DNA from: Thalassiosira profunda
Lineage: Eukaryota > Bacillariophyta > Thalassiosirophyceae > Thalassiosirales > Thalassiosiraceae
Length of the DNA: 12,733 bases
Direction of reading: 5' to 3'
Assembly (NCBI GenBank): GCA_036939355.1
Contig: JALLAP010000693.1
Location: 1-12,733 of the forward strand
Both the position numbers and the translations under genes were made by a program. Every line of letters starts with the position of its first letter. The stretch's first letter is position 1. A model generated the notes under the pieces. It saw only the letters and a program-made list of their open reading frames with translations. It had not been told where the DNA came from and did no database searches. Below are positions 1 to 8,550 of the stretch, piece by piece.

Positions 1-610
1 CGACGCGCTGCTTGAGCTCCTCGCGGATCGAGCCGTGCACAATCGAGTGGGGCTGATGGGGCGCGAGGGCCGTCACAGCTCCCACAGCGACGCTGGCCCT
101 GATCACGTTGGAGAGCGGGGCGTTCTGCACGCCAATCTTCTGGTCGGCGTACGTCTCGTAGGACTCGAGGAAGCGCACCACGCTCACGTTCTTCGTGATC
201 TTGGGGAGCTCGATCGTCGACGACTTCTTGAGGTCCATCAGCGCCTCCCACTGCACCTTGAAGTTCTTGAGGCGGTCGTTCCACATGAGGGCCGAGGCGG
301 TCAAGGTGCGGTCGGTCGCCTCGTAGTACTCCTCGAAGGCCACCGCCGCGACCTGGAGGCGCATGAGGAACTTGGCGCCGATGCGGTAGGGCGTGTCGTT
401 GATCATCTGGCCCGAGTTGGCAGGGTCAGGGATCTGGGGCGGACGCTTGCAGTTCTCGATCACCTGCTTCCACGCGTCGTCGGTGGTGAAGTCGGTGAGG
501 TCGTCGGGGCCGGCGATGCCCTCCGTCGCCAGGAAGGCGCGCGTGCGCGCCTGCAGCCCCATCTGGGCCTGGTCTTCGAGGAAGGCAGTGGTTTGGGGTC
601 CGGTGAGCAT
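1..610 (-). CDS. Retrotransposon gag-like protein (Ty1/copia type of diatoms), N-terminal part
   Basis: An open frame starts at the ATG at 610-608 and runs without a stop to the left edge, giving 203 codons; the 3' part lies outside the window. The protein has the layout I recall for the gag-like region of diatom copia elements. An N-terminal helix (QMGLQARTRAFLATEGI, near residues 16-32) is followed by an NCKRPPQIPDP motif (near 53-63), then IGAKFLMRLQVA, WNDRLKNFKVQWEALMDLKK and PKITKNVSVVRFLESY. The expected role is the particle or RNA-binding part of an LTR retrotransposon. Protease, integrase and reverse transcriptase would lie to the left, outside the window, so membership of a full element is inferred. 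The uninterrupted frame argues for a young or expressed copy. Codon use is GC-rich, unlike the AT-richer DNA just to its right. Family recognition is from memory and the element class is less certain than the gag-like identity. Confidence 0.82.
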   Translation of the reverse strand, partial: MLTGPQTTAFLEDQAQMGLQARTRAFLATEGIAGPDDLTDFTTDDAWKQVIENCKRPPQIPDPANSGQMINDTPYRIGAKFLMRLQVAAVAFEEYYEATDRTLTASALMWNDRLKNFKVQWEALMDLKKSSTIELPKITKNVSVVRFLESYETYADQKIGVQNAPLSNVIRASVAVGAVTALAPHQPHSIVHGSIREELKQRV

Positions 611-810
611 CTTGGATGATGAGGGAGCTGGAAGGCTGGTTACCACTTCGTCGGAGGACGAGTTCTGGATTTATGAGCCGCTCCTCTCCACCAAATGCCA
701 TCGCATCCCGGGACGCTGCGGTCGTCATTGGCGTGGTTTACCCGCGTTGTGCACATGATGTGCTCTCTCTGCCTCGAGGGAGGCGCGTCTGAGAATCACT
801 AGGATACCTT

Positions 811-1237
811 TGTGTTCGCCAAAAGAAAGTGAATCATATGCCCCCAGGACACAATCACGGTGCGACGTTCCATATGGATATGGGATTCAATATACTTCGC
901 ATGCGTGCACTCATCTGCTATAGACAATAATGACGATGTCATTTGCTATAATAGCCTGATGACCTGCAGGCTTGCCCGAAAACGTTAAGTAGAATGAGAA
1001 CCGATGGGTTTTGAGCCCGTTCTACGGCATTCACAATCACAATTTCGTCGGGCATTCTTTCGGAATTGTTGCGCGGACTACAGTCCAGAGCGTTCTCAGC
1101 TCTTTAATTCCTACGTGCAAGTCTCATATTGAGCGCGTTCTCCGGGAAAATCTATATTCCCCGCTCATTGCTAAAAGCAAGGTGAGAACCCCCTAGGGCG
1201 CTGTGTCGGTGACACTGGCCCTCACAAAAGTGTTACA
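811..1237 (-). repeat. Candidate 5' LTR of the retrotransposon (single copy visible)
   Basis: Read on the minus strand, this 427-bp stretch begins TGTAACAC and ends GAACACA, so it has the TGT...ACA ends expected of an LTR. It lies 200 bp upstream of the gag-like start codon, the usual place for a 5' LTR and leader. It is outside any gene and AT-richer than the gag region. The leader (611-810) starts with AAGGTATCC on the minus strand, which only partly resembles a primer binding site such as TGGTATC. The bases GGGGG at 1238-1242 could be one target-site duplicate. The second LTR would lie beyond the left edge, so the boundaries rest on the end motifs alone. Confidence 0.35.
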
Positions 1238-1642
1238 GGGGGCTGAGACATGACATTGGGCCGAGCATCATCTCGCCTAAAATGTCCGCTGAAGTTGAGC
1301 CTGAGTTCTCACTCGTGACTCCGACTCGTGATTAGTTTTGAGGCTCACGGCGCCTTTCAGGAGCAAGTGAGCAGCATCATGGCGTCGGCCAAGCTGCTCG
1401 TCCTGTTTCTACCTAGAGTCTGCCCAGGATTAATGGGATCGACTGCAGGTGCCTCGTTGTCGAGAAGCGAGGAGATTTCCTTCGGCTAGCGGTAGCTAAT
1501 CGCTGTTGCCTACGGGTGGGGATTTGTTGTGCGGCTCAATATTGATTGATGCGTGAGCGCACGAGAGGGGAGCATGAGTTGTGTCTCGAAGCACAACCCT
1601 GTCTAGCAATCCTCTATACGGGGGTAATGATAATATAAATCC

Positions 1643-1662
1643 AACGATAGACGTCTATCGTT
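1643..1662. repeat. Perfect 20-bp palindrome with GACGTC centre
   Basis: The sequence AACGATAGACGTCTATCGTT reads the same on both strands. AT-rich flanks with TAATGATAA on the left and TTATCATCATTATT on the right extend it as an imperfect inverted repeat of about 50 bp. It could be a dimeric bZIP-type binding site (ACGT core), a cruciform-forming site, or the remnant of a small inverted-repeat element. Which one applies cannot be told from one copy. Confidence 0.7.
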
Positions 1663-1727
1663 ATCATCATTATTTTAGGACATCATGCCTAGGGCCAAGC
1701 CGCCGCGTCGAGGTGGTTGCACGTCGA

Positions 1728-1750
1728 CGGCATCGATGCATTCGATGCCG
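1728..1750. repeat. Inverted repeat, 9-bp arms, 5-bp spacer
   Basis: The arms CGGCATCGA (1728-1736) and TCGATGCCG (1742-1750) are exact reverse complements around TGCAT. A direct repeat GCCGCCGCGTC also flanks the structure on both sides (near 1700 and 1747). It sits in non-coding DNA 80 bp from the 20-bp palindrome. Function is unknown. Confidence 0.6.
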
Positions 1751-2009
1751 CCGCGTCCTCGCCGCGCCGACCGTCGTGGTCATTGAACACACGCTCCGCC
1801 GTGGAACGCGTGGGTCTGATAAACTGTTTCGCGACGCCGAGCGTCTCCTCGAACCTCGTCGTGAGGGGAGCGCTCGTCGCTATTGCAGATAGATGAGTTG
1901 TGCTCATGCAACTTCTCAAACTATGGTAGGATTCATCTATTCTAGCCCAACTTCTCTCCGACTGCTCGACCAGCTAGCGTGCCAACCTTGAGCCCCCACG
2001 TAGGTGCTC

Positions 2010-2016
2010 ATATAAG
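2010..2016 (+). promoter_or_regulatory. TATA-like element upstream of the MYND gene
   Basis: The sequence CTCATATAAGCC contains a TATAAG box about 400 bp before the ATG at 2418. If used, it would give a 5' leader of roughly 370 bp that contains the CAC microsatellite. There is no direct evidence of the transcription start. Confidence 0.25.
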
Positions 2017-2165
2017 CCATAGCTGGTTCTCACGGAGAAACGTCCGTCAAGCAAGAGACGTGCGTTGTATCGAAACATGTGTGAGTTGCGCGTTGGCACT
2101 TGCTAAAGCTACCACACCGCACAGCTCGTTTTGAGCCACTCATTTATTTTTCCGCCTCCCAGGAG

Positions 2166-2194
2166 CACCACCACCACCACCACCACCACCACCA
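2166..2194 (+). repeat. CAC trinucleotide microsatellite, about 9.7 units
   Basis: An uninterrupted CAC run of 29 bases lies 224 bp before the MYND start codon, probably in its 5' leader or promoter. It encodes runs of His or Thr in two short frames, but these have no other coding features, so it is taken as non-coding. Confidence 0.9.
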
Positions 2195-2417
2195 AACGCC
2201 TTGGTACGCCGCCGGCCCAGCCCATCACGCCCAACACCTCTTGGTTCGCTCGAGCCACCAGTTGCCGAATATCCGCTCGCTATCGTCAGCTACCCGCGTT
2301 CCTTTTAGGCGTTGTGCCGCAGAAGACAAACTCAAGGAGGCACGGGTGGATACCGGAGCGAGGTGACTCCTACTCCCTCCACCAACCACTCGAAGCAGCA
2401 CCTGAGGCGCGGTTAAA

Positions 2418-4907
2418 ATGGCATCATACTACAAAAAGAGTTATCGCCCTTCGTTCAGGGCGGAGAATGCTGAGACGAATTGCCTGCATTGTGGCGAGCG
2501 CTTGTACGGACCTCGATACGGATGTGTGGTGGGCGGGATGGGCTTCCCCTCCTGGTGCAACAGTTGCGTGTACTGCTCTGTGGGCTGCCGGAAGAAGGGC
2601 TCGGCCCAAATTGCACACAAACAGCACTGCGTCGCCATCAAGAAATTGGTCACAGAAATCGACACGAAGATTGACAACTTATTTGTTGGGAGAAATCCAC
2701 AGGTTGTTGATGAGTTGTTCAGCGCATATCCTGACTACAAATGTTATGAAAGGCACTCCCATAAACCAGATTTTTGGAAGAAGAAGCATGCTATTGACCA
2801 GGTAAAAGATGATTACTTCGACGCACTTGAGCGACTCATAATGGAATTGATCCGTGAAGGCTGGTGTAGATGGGATGAGGGGTTCGGCGGGAAAACAAAC
2901 AGGCTTGCATTCAAACTCGCGCTGGACCAGAGCATGGATCTGCTGCAACGTCGGAAGCGACATCGTCTCCAACTTCACAACCACATTTATCTTTTGACTG
3001 GCCAGTGGCATGAGCTGCACAGCTTGTGCTGTCACTTGGCACGACGGGGAAGCGAAGAGCTGAATCCAGAAGAGCTGACAATCATGCGGATGATTACAAA
3101 CGAACCTTGCACTATCAAGCAACATGACTTCACGAAATCATACTTTCAGCACGGAAAGGGTACTGGCAAAATCTTTGTGCGGTATGAGCCAGAATGGGGC
3201 TATACTTGTTGGCAGTCATTGATGTTCATGTATCTGATCAAATGGTTGCCCCACATCGACAAGGACAATCTTGCAGTTATTGACGAGAACTTCTTGAACA
3301 ACCCTGATTGCACAAACCACATTGGAGAGTACACGGGGATGGAGAAAGAGTGGATGCAGTATCCTCAGAACTACTTCTACGACCAGGCACAGGAGATACT
3401 GCGTCTTTTTCATATCCAAGAGAGGTACTTTGAAGGTGGAAGATACGAAATGGAATGTGACGAAATGAAGGAGTTTGTTGAGAAGTGCTATCCTGTCGCC
3501 TTGGGAAATCGTGTCGTATCTGCACTTGATGCGGGAGCGAAGTGGCTTGAAAATCGGCGTACGCAACAAACTTTGAGCCAATCCATGTCCGCTTCTTTGT
3601 TGGGCCAAGTAATCCAAAGCTACGAGGAAGACCACCGCCTTCTCTATGCATTAAGCATCCGGCCACAGCTTCCCTGGATTCTGAAGAAGATCAACGGGAT
3701 GGCAGGCTACGATGCTCTGGGAATGAATGTGGATGCAGATCTGAGTGTATCTAGGCTGTTTGTGGAGGCAGACAAGGCGTGTTACGCCAGCAACCAAATG
3801 TTGCTCAGCGGCTTGTACGATGACCCTTACTGTGACATGGCGAAGAGTGGCTGGGCTGAGTACAACAGCATCGATCCTCTTCGAGACAGAGCCGGTCAGA
3901 CGAAGACGAATGATTCTTTCTTTGCTCGATGCCAGGCAATCATGATGTGCGTGATGATTGAGTTGAAGTTAGCTCAATGTCATTTCCATCATAGATGCAA
4001 GAGCGAGCAGGCAAAGGAATTATTGGATCAGATCCAAGAGGAGTCATACACGCTAGACCCTCCAAATGAGGACAAGCGTGGGATAACTGGAGCATTGGGT
4101 GACTTCTGCGAAGCACATTATGAGTTGGAGGACAGCGACTCCAAAATACGCTATGCATCAGAATGGATTCCGACTGTGGTCAAAACAGTTGATGCTCTCT
4201 TCGCTGCCGGCCTCGCCACGTCGAACAATCTCTCGTTGCTCTTCGGGAGCAGTGATTTCGTTTCCTATCGTGTATGGATATTGAAGCGACAAAAGGCAGA
4301 GAGAGGTCAGTTATCAATGTCGGCGTTTGTTACACGAAGTCGTCGGTGGGAGGAAGGGTACACTGAATACAACGCAAAGCATGATCTGAAGATAAAATAC
4401 CTCAGCAAGGCGGACAGGAGAAAACGATTCGGAGACTTGATGGCGCTTGGGTCTCTTGCAAATGCAATCCAGCTGTTGACGCCTTCGGTTGAGCAGTTCG
4501 TTGCGAGATTTGGCTGGGACGATCTTGAGTTGGATTCAGAAGAGTTCTTCCGAGAGTATTGCTCGTCGTGTGTCTCTAACGAAACCCCTGGCGAGCCAGC
4601 GCCCAAAAGGGCGAGACTTGCTGAGGAGCTTGATGGCTTTGACTCTGCCGCGGACGCTTGTCGACGCTTCTTCGATACGAGGTCGCTTGAAGAAGCAGTG
4701 TGGGATGTTGTGGGCGTTCCTCGGCTGGTTGCTTTGGATACCACCCAAGAGGAGATGACAGAAGCGGGATGGAAATATTGCAGCTTGAAGGCTGAGAGTC
4801 TTGGCGACAAGACAGTTCAGCTGGGCCAGCGGGTCGTTCACCTCTGCTCCAGTTGGTGTACTGTCTGGAAAGAGAGCGAAAAGGCATCGATCAAATGCAA
4901 AGCGTAG
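2418..4907 (+). CDS. MYND-type zinc-finger protein, 829 aa, otherwise unrecognised
   Basis: A single-exon frame codes for 829 residues; the start context AAAATGG is good and the frame has no gaps. Residues 22-71 form a Cys/His cluster: C22-x2-C25, C36, C47-x2-C50-x2-C53-x3-C57, then H67-x3-C71. The ending CSVGC...H-x3-C is typical of MYND fingers, which usually mediate protein-protein contacts, but the middle pairs are closer together than usual. The remaining 750 residues look largely alpha-helical and rich in Trp, Tyr and Leu. I recognise no enzyme domain there: no SET motif and no clear TPR or ankyrin repeat. A basic patch PAPKRARL near residues 727-734 could be a nuclear localisation signal. 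MYND proteins of unknown role are common in diatom genomes. The neighbouring PAH gene converges on it with 180 bp between the stop codons, so the two are not co-transcribed. The CDS is secure, the finger likely, the function unknown. Confidence 0.85.
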   Translation: MASYYKKSYRPSFRAENAETNCLHCGERLYGPRYGCVVGGMGFPSWCNSCVYCSVGCRKKGSAQIAHKQHCVAIKKLVTEIDTKIDNLFVGRNPQVVDELFSAYPDYKCYERHSHKPDFWKKKHAIDQVKDDYFDALERLIMELIREGWCRWDEGFGGKTNRLAFKLALDQSMDLLQRRKRHRLQLHNHIYLLTGQWHELHSLCCHLARRGSEELNPEELTIMRMITNEPCTIKQHDFTKSYFQHGKGTGKIFVRYEPEWGYTCWQSLMFMYLIKWLPHIDKDNLAVIDENFLNNPDCTNHIGEYTGMEKEWMQYPQNYFYDQAQEILRLFHIQERYFEGGRYEMECDEMKEFVEKCYPVALGNRVVSALDAGAKWLENRRTQQTLSQSMSASLLGQVIQSYEEDHRLLYALSIRPQLPWILKKINGMAGYDALGMNVDADLSVSRLFVEADKACYASNQMLLSGLYDDPYCDMAKSGWAEYNSIDPLRDRAGQTKTNDSFFARCQAIMMCVMIELKLAQCHFHHRCKSEQAKELLDQIQEESYTLDPPNEDKRGITGALGDFCEAHYELEDSDSKIRYASEWIPTVVKTVDALFAAGLATSNNLSLLFGSSDFVSYRVWILKRQKAERGQLSMSAFVTRSRRWEEGYTEYNAKHDLKIKYLSKADRRKRFGDLMALGSLANAIQLLTPSVEQFVARFGWDDLELDSEEFFREYCSSCVSNETPGEPAPKRARLAEELDGFDSAADACRRFFDTRSLEEAVWDVVGVPRLVALDTTQEEMTEAGWKYCSLKAESLGDKTVQLGQRVVHLCSSWCTVWKESEKASIKCKA

Positions 4908-5087
4908 GCAGCAGCTGTAAAAAGTTTGTGGCATGTACTCCCGCCCGAGGCCAAGTCAGAGGACTGAATGAGAAGTACAAGCTACAAAGCCGGCCAGGGT
5001 GGTTTGGGAAGAGGAGCATTTCACCTTCAAGTCTGACTACTAACACAAGATATGATCGCATGCAACAAGTCCACCCAGTCCTTCAAC
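4908..5087. other. Shared 3' region between convergent MYND and PAH genes
   Basis: These 180 bp lie between two stop codons facing each other. No strong AATAAA signal is visible on either strand. Their mRNA ends probably lie close together or overlap. Confidence 0.5.
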
Positions 5088-6982
5088 TCACTCCGACTCT
5101 GCGCTCGGAACGCCGACCGCCCGACGGACAGGCCGATCAATGTGGACCGTCTCGGTCTGAGAGTTATACAGTGCAAAGAATGGCCGCGGAAGATCCTCGC
5201 AATATTTCCTCATCTTCAACTTGGCGTCCTGCAAACTCTCGGCCAGGAAATACACCGGCTGGTAAGTGGTGATCGGAAAGTCCTGCGCCGCTGCCGCCGC
5301 CGGGTCCCAGGGCTTGATTTCCGGACGAAGCGGCATCCCGTCCTCTCCCTCTCCGTAAGGCTCGCTGTCGTCCCTCTCTTTACATGAGTACTCCAGCTCT
5401 CCAAACGACGAGAGCAACCCAGCGCCATAGGCTTTGTTCTTTCCATCCTCCCGGCAGAGACCGAATTCAACACTGTGCCAGTAACAGCGAGCCAGCTTCA
5501 GCACGTCCTCTTCGCTCGCGCCCAGGCTCGCCAGTCCAATCTCCTGGGAGAAGTCGCAAAAGTCCCGGTCCGCGAACATCGGCACGTGGCCCAGCAACTC
5601 GTGGCAGATATCAGGTTCGGGCGTGTAAAGCGGCTTCGAGGGGTGGCGAATGTACTGCGTGCAGAAGAACGTGCGGAATGCCAGCCCGTTGAGGAAATCC
5701 CGAGAAGATATCAGACCCGCCACGGGACGCAGGCGAAATGAAGTTTGCAGCTTCAGGAAATCTGCAACTTTTCCTATCTGAGGAATCTCATCGCGGGAGT
5801 AGCCGCAGTGCTTCTTCATCAAGCGCATCGATTTCTGAAGAGCGGAACCGAAGCATTTTGTATGAGATCACCAAGAGAGAAATGAGCTTATATCATGCCA
5901 GCGGGGCTTACCTTGTATTCTTTGCATGCATACTGGATGAGCAAAGCACAAAATTGTCAGAATCGATTGCAGTTGGGAAACGCAACCGCATCATGAGATT
6001 ACAAATACAACTCACCTTATCCCACAAACCCTCCATCTCATCCCACACAATACCCCACGTGTCGACCTCTTCCTTCGAATAGGCAGTGTGGGGAATGGAA
6101 TGATGCATGCGATAGTCCAAGGCCTGCTGCGCCAGACGAGCTCGACGCTGGCGGTAATCGGCGTCGTTGAATCCGGGATGATCCGCCTCGAGATCAGTAC
6201 CCGCGTCCAAAGTACGATTGGCAATGAGATCCAGCTCCGAGATGTGGCGAGGAAACCATTGCACCTGAAGTAAAGATATGCAATCAATAATGACGAATGG
6301 CATCCGTGACACAAGATGATGTGTGAACTCTTTCTCACCTCCTTCTCATCAAGAACAAGTAGCTTGTCCGTCATACCCTGCAGCTGGCCAAGCAGCGCGT
6401 TGACGTTGGCGTCCCCGACCTTGCCGTGGAAGTCGACGAAGAAGTCGAACTTTTTGCCGCTGTTCTCGCTGGAGGCGGGACGAGATTCGATGCGGGTCAC
6501 ATTCACGTCGTACTTCCAGCTGCAATGCATTATTGCAACAGTGACACGTGATGTGAGCATTGTGATCTTGAGCAGGTTTCAAATCGAATCTGATTGCCAG
6601 ATGATACCCGCCATGCATTGACGGTGGCAGTGTCCACTCACAAGAATCTGAGCACGTCGTGCAGTGCACCGACGCGATCGCCGAGCTCCATCAACACCGA
6701 TGTGCGAGGGCCCTCATCCGGATGCGAAGCGGCCGACGCCCCGTCCGCGGCGCCCTTGCCGACGTAGGGAGTGTGAGAAGCGATGGAGGCCGCTGCTGCG
6801 TCGTTCACCTGCCACTCATCGTAGTCGACGTAGTCGGGGCTGGTTGAGAGGAGGCGGTGCTGGCACCTGCCGGCGTTGGAATTCTGCACGATGGAGGCGG
6901 CGACGGGATACCCGGGGCGATGGCCAGCAGAGGCGGCGACGGCCGCCCTGAGGACGGAGCGCCGGGCGAGCGACGATATCAT
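5088..6982 (-). CDS. PAH: Phenylalanine-4-hydroxylase (aromatic amino acid hydroxylase), five exons, 512 aa
   Basis: This enzyme converts phenylalanine to tyrosine using non-haem iron, O2 and a reduced pterin (or folate, as reported for some plant-type enzymes). I join exons 6982-6642, 6519-6339, 6264-6016, 5932-5912 and 5834-5088; introns are 122, 74, 83 and 77 bp, all GT...AG. Each join restores a family motif: RFF|WKYDVN, DEKE|VQWFPR, GLWDK|YACKEYK|KSM. Residues 1-45 are Arg-rich and end RLLSTS, a likely mitochondrial presequence; no diatom plastid ASAF-type motif is seen. An ACT regulatory domain follows (about 92-172, with IESRP). The catalytic domain (about 180-490) has [14 protein letters not shown] and SVEFGLC, giving iron ligands H342, H347 and E387 with the same 5- and 40-residue spacing as human H285/H290/E330. 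FRLRPVAGL and [12 protein letters not shown] are also present. An acidic, Pro/Ala-rich insert comes before [11 protein letters not shown]. The C-terminal tetramerisation helix appears shortened. Tyrosine or tryptophan hydroxylase is less likely given the overall match and an algal host. Confidence 0.96.
5912..5932 (-). other. PAH: 21-nt microexon of the PAH gene
   Basis: On the minus strand, TCCAG precedes and GTAAGC follows a 21-nt segment coding YACKEYK in phase 0. This fills exactly the place of the HACYEY-type segment of animal PAH, between GLWDK and [12 protein letters not shown]. Without it seven conserved residues would be lost while the frame is kept. Confidence 0.92.
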
Positions 6983-7332
6983 GGCGGAATGTCAATGGGA
7001 GTGCGGGTGACAGCGTTTATGAGGGTGGGATGGCCGCCGGCCGCGGCAAGGCGGCAAGGTGTCATTGCCGCCGGCCTGTTTTGTTCTCAGAATGTCCTAG
7101 ATTCTATCAAGTTCAGTAGAGCTATGTAATTGTACTCACTGAATCTTCAGTCAATTATTTGTCGCATTTTTCTAGCACAGAGCAACAACTGGCGCCTGAG
7201 TAGAAGACGGCGACCGGATTCACAGCTGTCGCGCTAAAGCAAAGTAGGAAGAGAGCGAGAGGGCGCAGCGCAGAGCAGAGCTGAGCTGCCCCCTTGCTGA
7301 AATTGAACAGTCTTTACATGATATTTGTACAC
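6983..7332 (-). promoter_or_regulatory. PAH promoter and Hv1 3' region
   Basis: These 350 bp separate the Hv1 stop codon from the PAH start; both genes are on the minus strand. Close to the PAH start lies a GC-rich block with a tandem GCGGCAAG pair (7043-7058) and an inverted repeat GGCGGCAA / TTGCCGCC (7050-7057 and 7065-7072, 7-bp spacer). No clear TATA box was found. The part near 7100-7332 is AT-richer and probably includes the Hv1 3' UTR. Confidence 0.4.
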
Positions 7333-8550
7333 TCAATTATCTTCAACCACCTTGTTCCTTCTCCAACTTAACTCTTCTGAATCGCCGAGGGCGTCCGTGA
7401 CCATTTTTGACTTCACTCCGATGATGCTATCCTCCGAATCGCTAGAGTCTTTCCTTTTCAGCTTTTCGGGTCTCTCGGGCACCTCGCCCCCGTGTTCCTT
7501 TACCATTCCTTCCAGTTTTGCAATGTGCTCCTTGGCTAAATGTGTTTTGTGCTCCTCAATCTCGTACGTCGTCGCCACCAGACCGTGCCCGATGCGGATG
7601 AACCTCCACAGACGAAAGATGATTAGAATGCCAGGCAGGACCTCCAGATTTTCGTTCTTGGCCCAATGGAAGGCCAACTCGAGGCCGAGGCTGACGGTGA
7701 CCACGAATAGATCCACGATGTAGACGCAGTGGTGAAAGAATTTCTTGAAGCCCAACAAATACAACACGAAGAGAAGTTCCAGCTCGAACGTCGTCAGAAT
7801 CACGATGGTGCACCAAAACAGCACGTCGTGGGCCACATGCGCCCCATGGTGCTTGTGGTAATCGCACCCCGCCTGATAGTCCGGCTCCGGGTTCAAGGGA
7901 TATTCGCAGATTTCGTCGTGGCCCTCGATTGGCACCTTCTCCCCGCTGGCCAGAAAACGATGCACCTCGTTCTCGGAATGGGACGCGTCCGCCTCCGTAC
8001 CATCCGCAGGGCAACAAGAAATGGCGTCCCGTATTACCAAGTTGCACGACGGATAGAAGGCGTCGATGGCTGCAAAGAGCAAACATTAGAACGTGCGCCA
8101 ATCAATTGCACCAAGCAGTATAAGCACACATCTTGTGCACATGATGCACTCACCCAGCTCGGTGAATAGTATAAGGACGTCAAGCACCAGCAGGCAAATC
8201 AACGTCTTCTGGACGGGATCGGAATTGACGAAATGCAGGGCCTTCATCTGCCACGAATCCTCCGGCCACCGCTGCCGCGCGTGGTGGAACTCGTCGTGCG
8301 TGCTCGGCACGGCGAAGCCGCGGCGCGGGCGGACTGCGCGTTCTTGGAAGCCGTCGTGCTGTTCTGCAAAATGGACGCGCCGGTCGTTGCGGGAGAGGGG
8401 CACGGCCGTTTCGGCCGGGACCTTCGCGCCCTCCTCGTCGTCGACTGCATCGCTCGGCGCTGCAGGCGCTGCCGCGCGGGTGGAATCATCCTCCGCAGAC
8501 ATGATGGGTTCTTGATCAACGCCGGCAGTGATAGGCTCGGCTCTTTGCAT
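7333..8550 (-). CDS. HVCN1: Voltage-gated proton channel Hv1, two exons, 377 aa
   Basis: This membrane protein is a lone voltage-sensor domain that conducts protons. Exons 8550-8154 and 8069-7333 join across an 84-bp intron (GTGAGT...GCAG), restoring LFTEL|AIDAFYP. The cytosolic N-terminus (about 1-110) is acidic and Ala/Pro-rich. S1 (about 112-132) has LVLDVLILF with D124, matching the selectivity aspartate D112 of human Hv1. S2 (about 214-238) has E230, S3 (about 245-265) has D252. S4 has FRLWRFIRIGHG with R285, R288 and R291, the RxWRxxR signature. The S1-S2 loop is long (about 75 residues, 134-210) with Cys at 141, 151, 152, 187 and 201. The C-terminal tail (about 295-340) looks like a coiled coil that could pair subunits. 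The histidine in the S3-S4 loop that binds zinc in human Hv1 is not present. An in-frame stop lies just upstream of the chosen ATG, supporting this start unless a further 5' exon exists. A pore-forming cation channel is ruled out by the absence of S5-S6. Confidence 0.92.

Larger units (their letters stand above)
1238..2417. other. Non-coding region upstream of the MYND gene
   Basis: No convincing coding frame was found on either strand in these 1.2 kb. It holds two inverted repeats (1643-1662, 1728-1750), an 8-bp direct repeat ACTCGTGA (1311-1318 and 1324-1331), a TATA-like element (2010-2016) and a CAC microsatellite (2166-2194). The last part, up to 2417, is presumably the promoter and 5' leader of the MYND gene. 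Confidence 0.6.

Noticed and set aside
35..619. Plus-strand 194-residue frame at the left end
   Set aside because: It lies opposite the gag-like gene, has a Leu/Arg/Glu/His-biased composition typical of antisense frames in GC-rich genes, and matches no family.
1581..1919. Short frames on both strands between the inverted repeats
   Set aside because: They are brief, mutually overlapping and biased in Arg or Ala; no domain, targeting peptide or good start context.
2131..2805. 224-residue plus-strand frame overlapping the MYND start
   Set aside because: It contains the translated microsatellite and shifts out of frame with the Cys cluster of the real gene; no domain is visible.
5908..6312. Continuous minus-strand frame through the PAH introns
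   Set aside because: Residues before VQWFPR and after GLWDK match nothing in the PAH family and are bounded by good splice sites, so they are intron translation.
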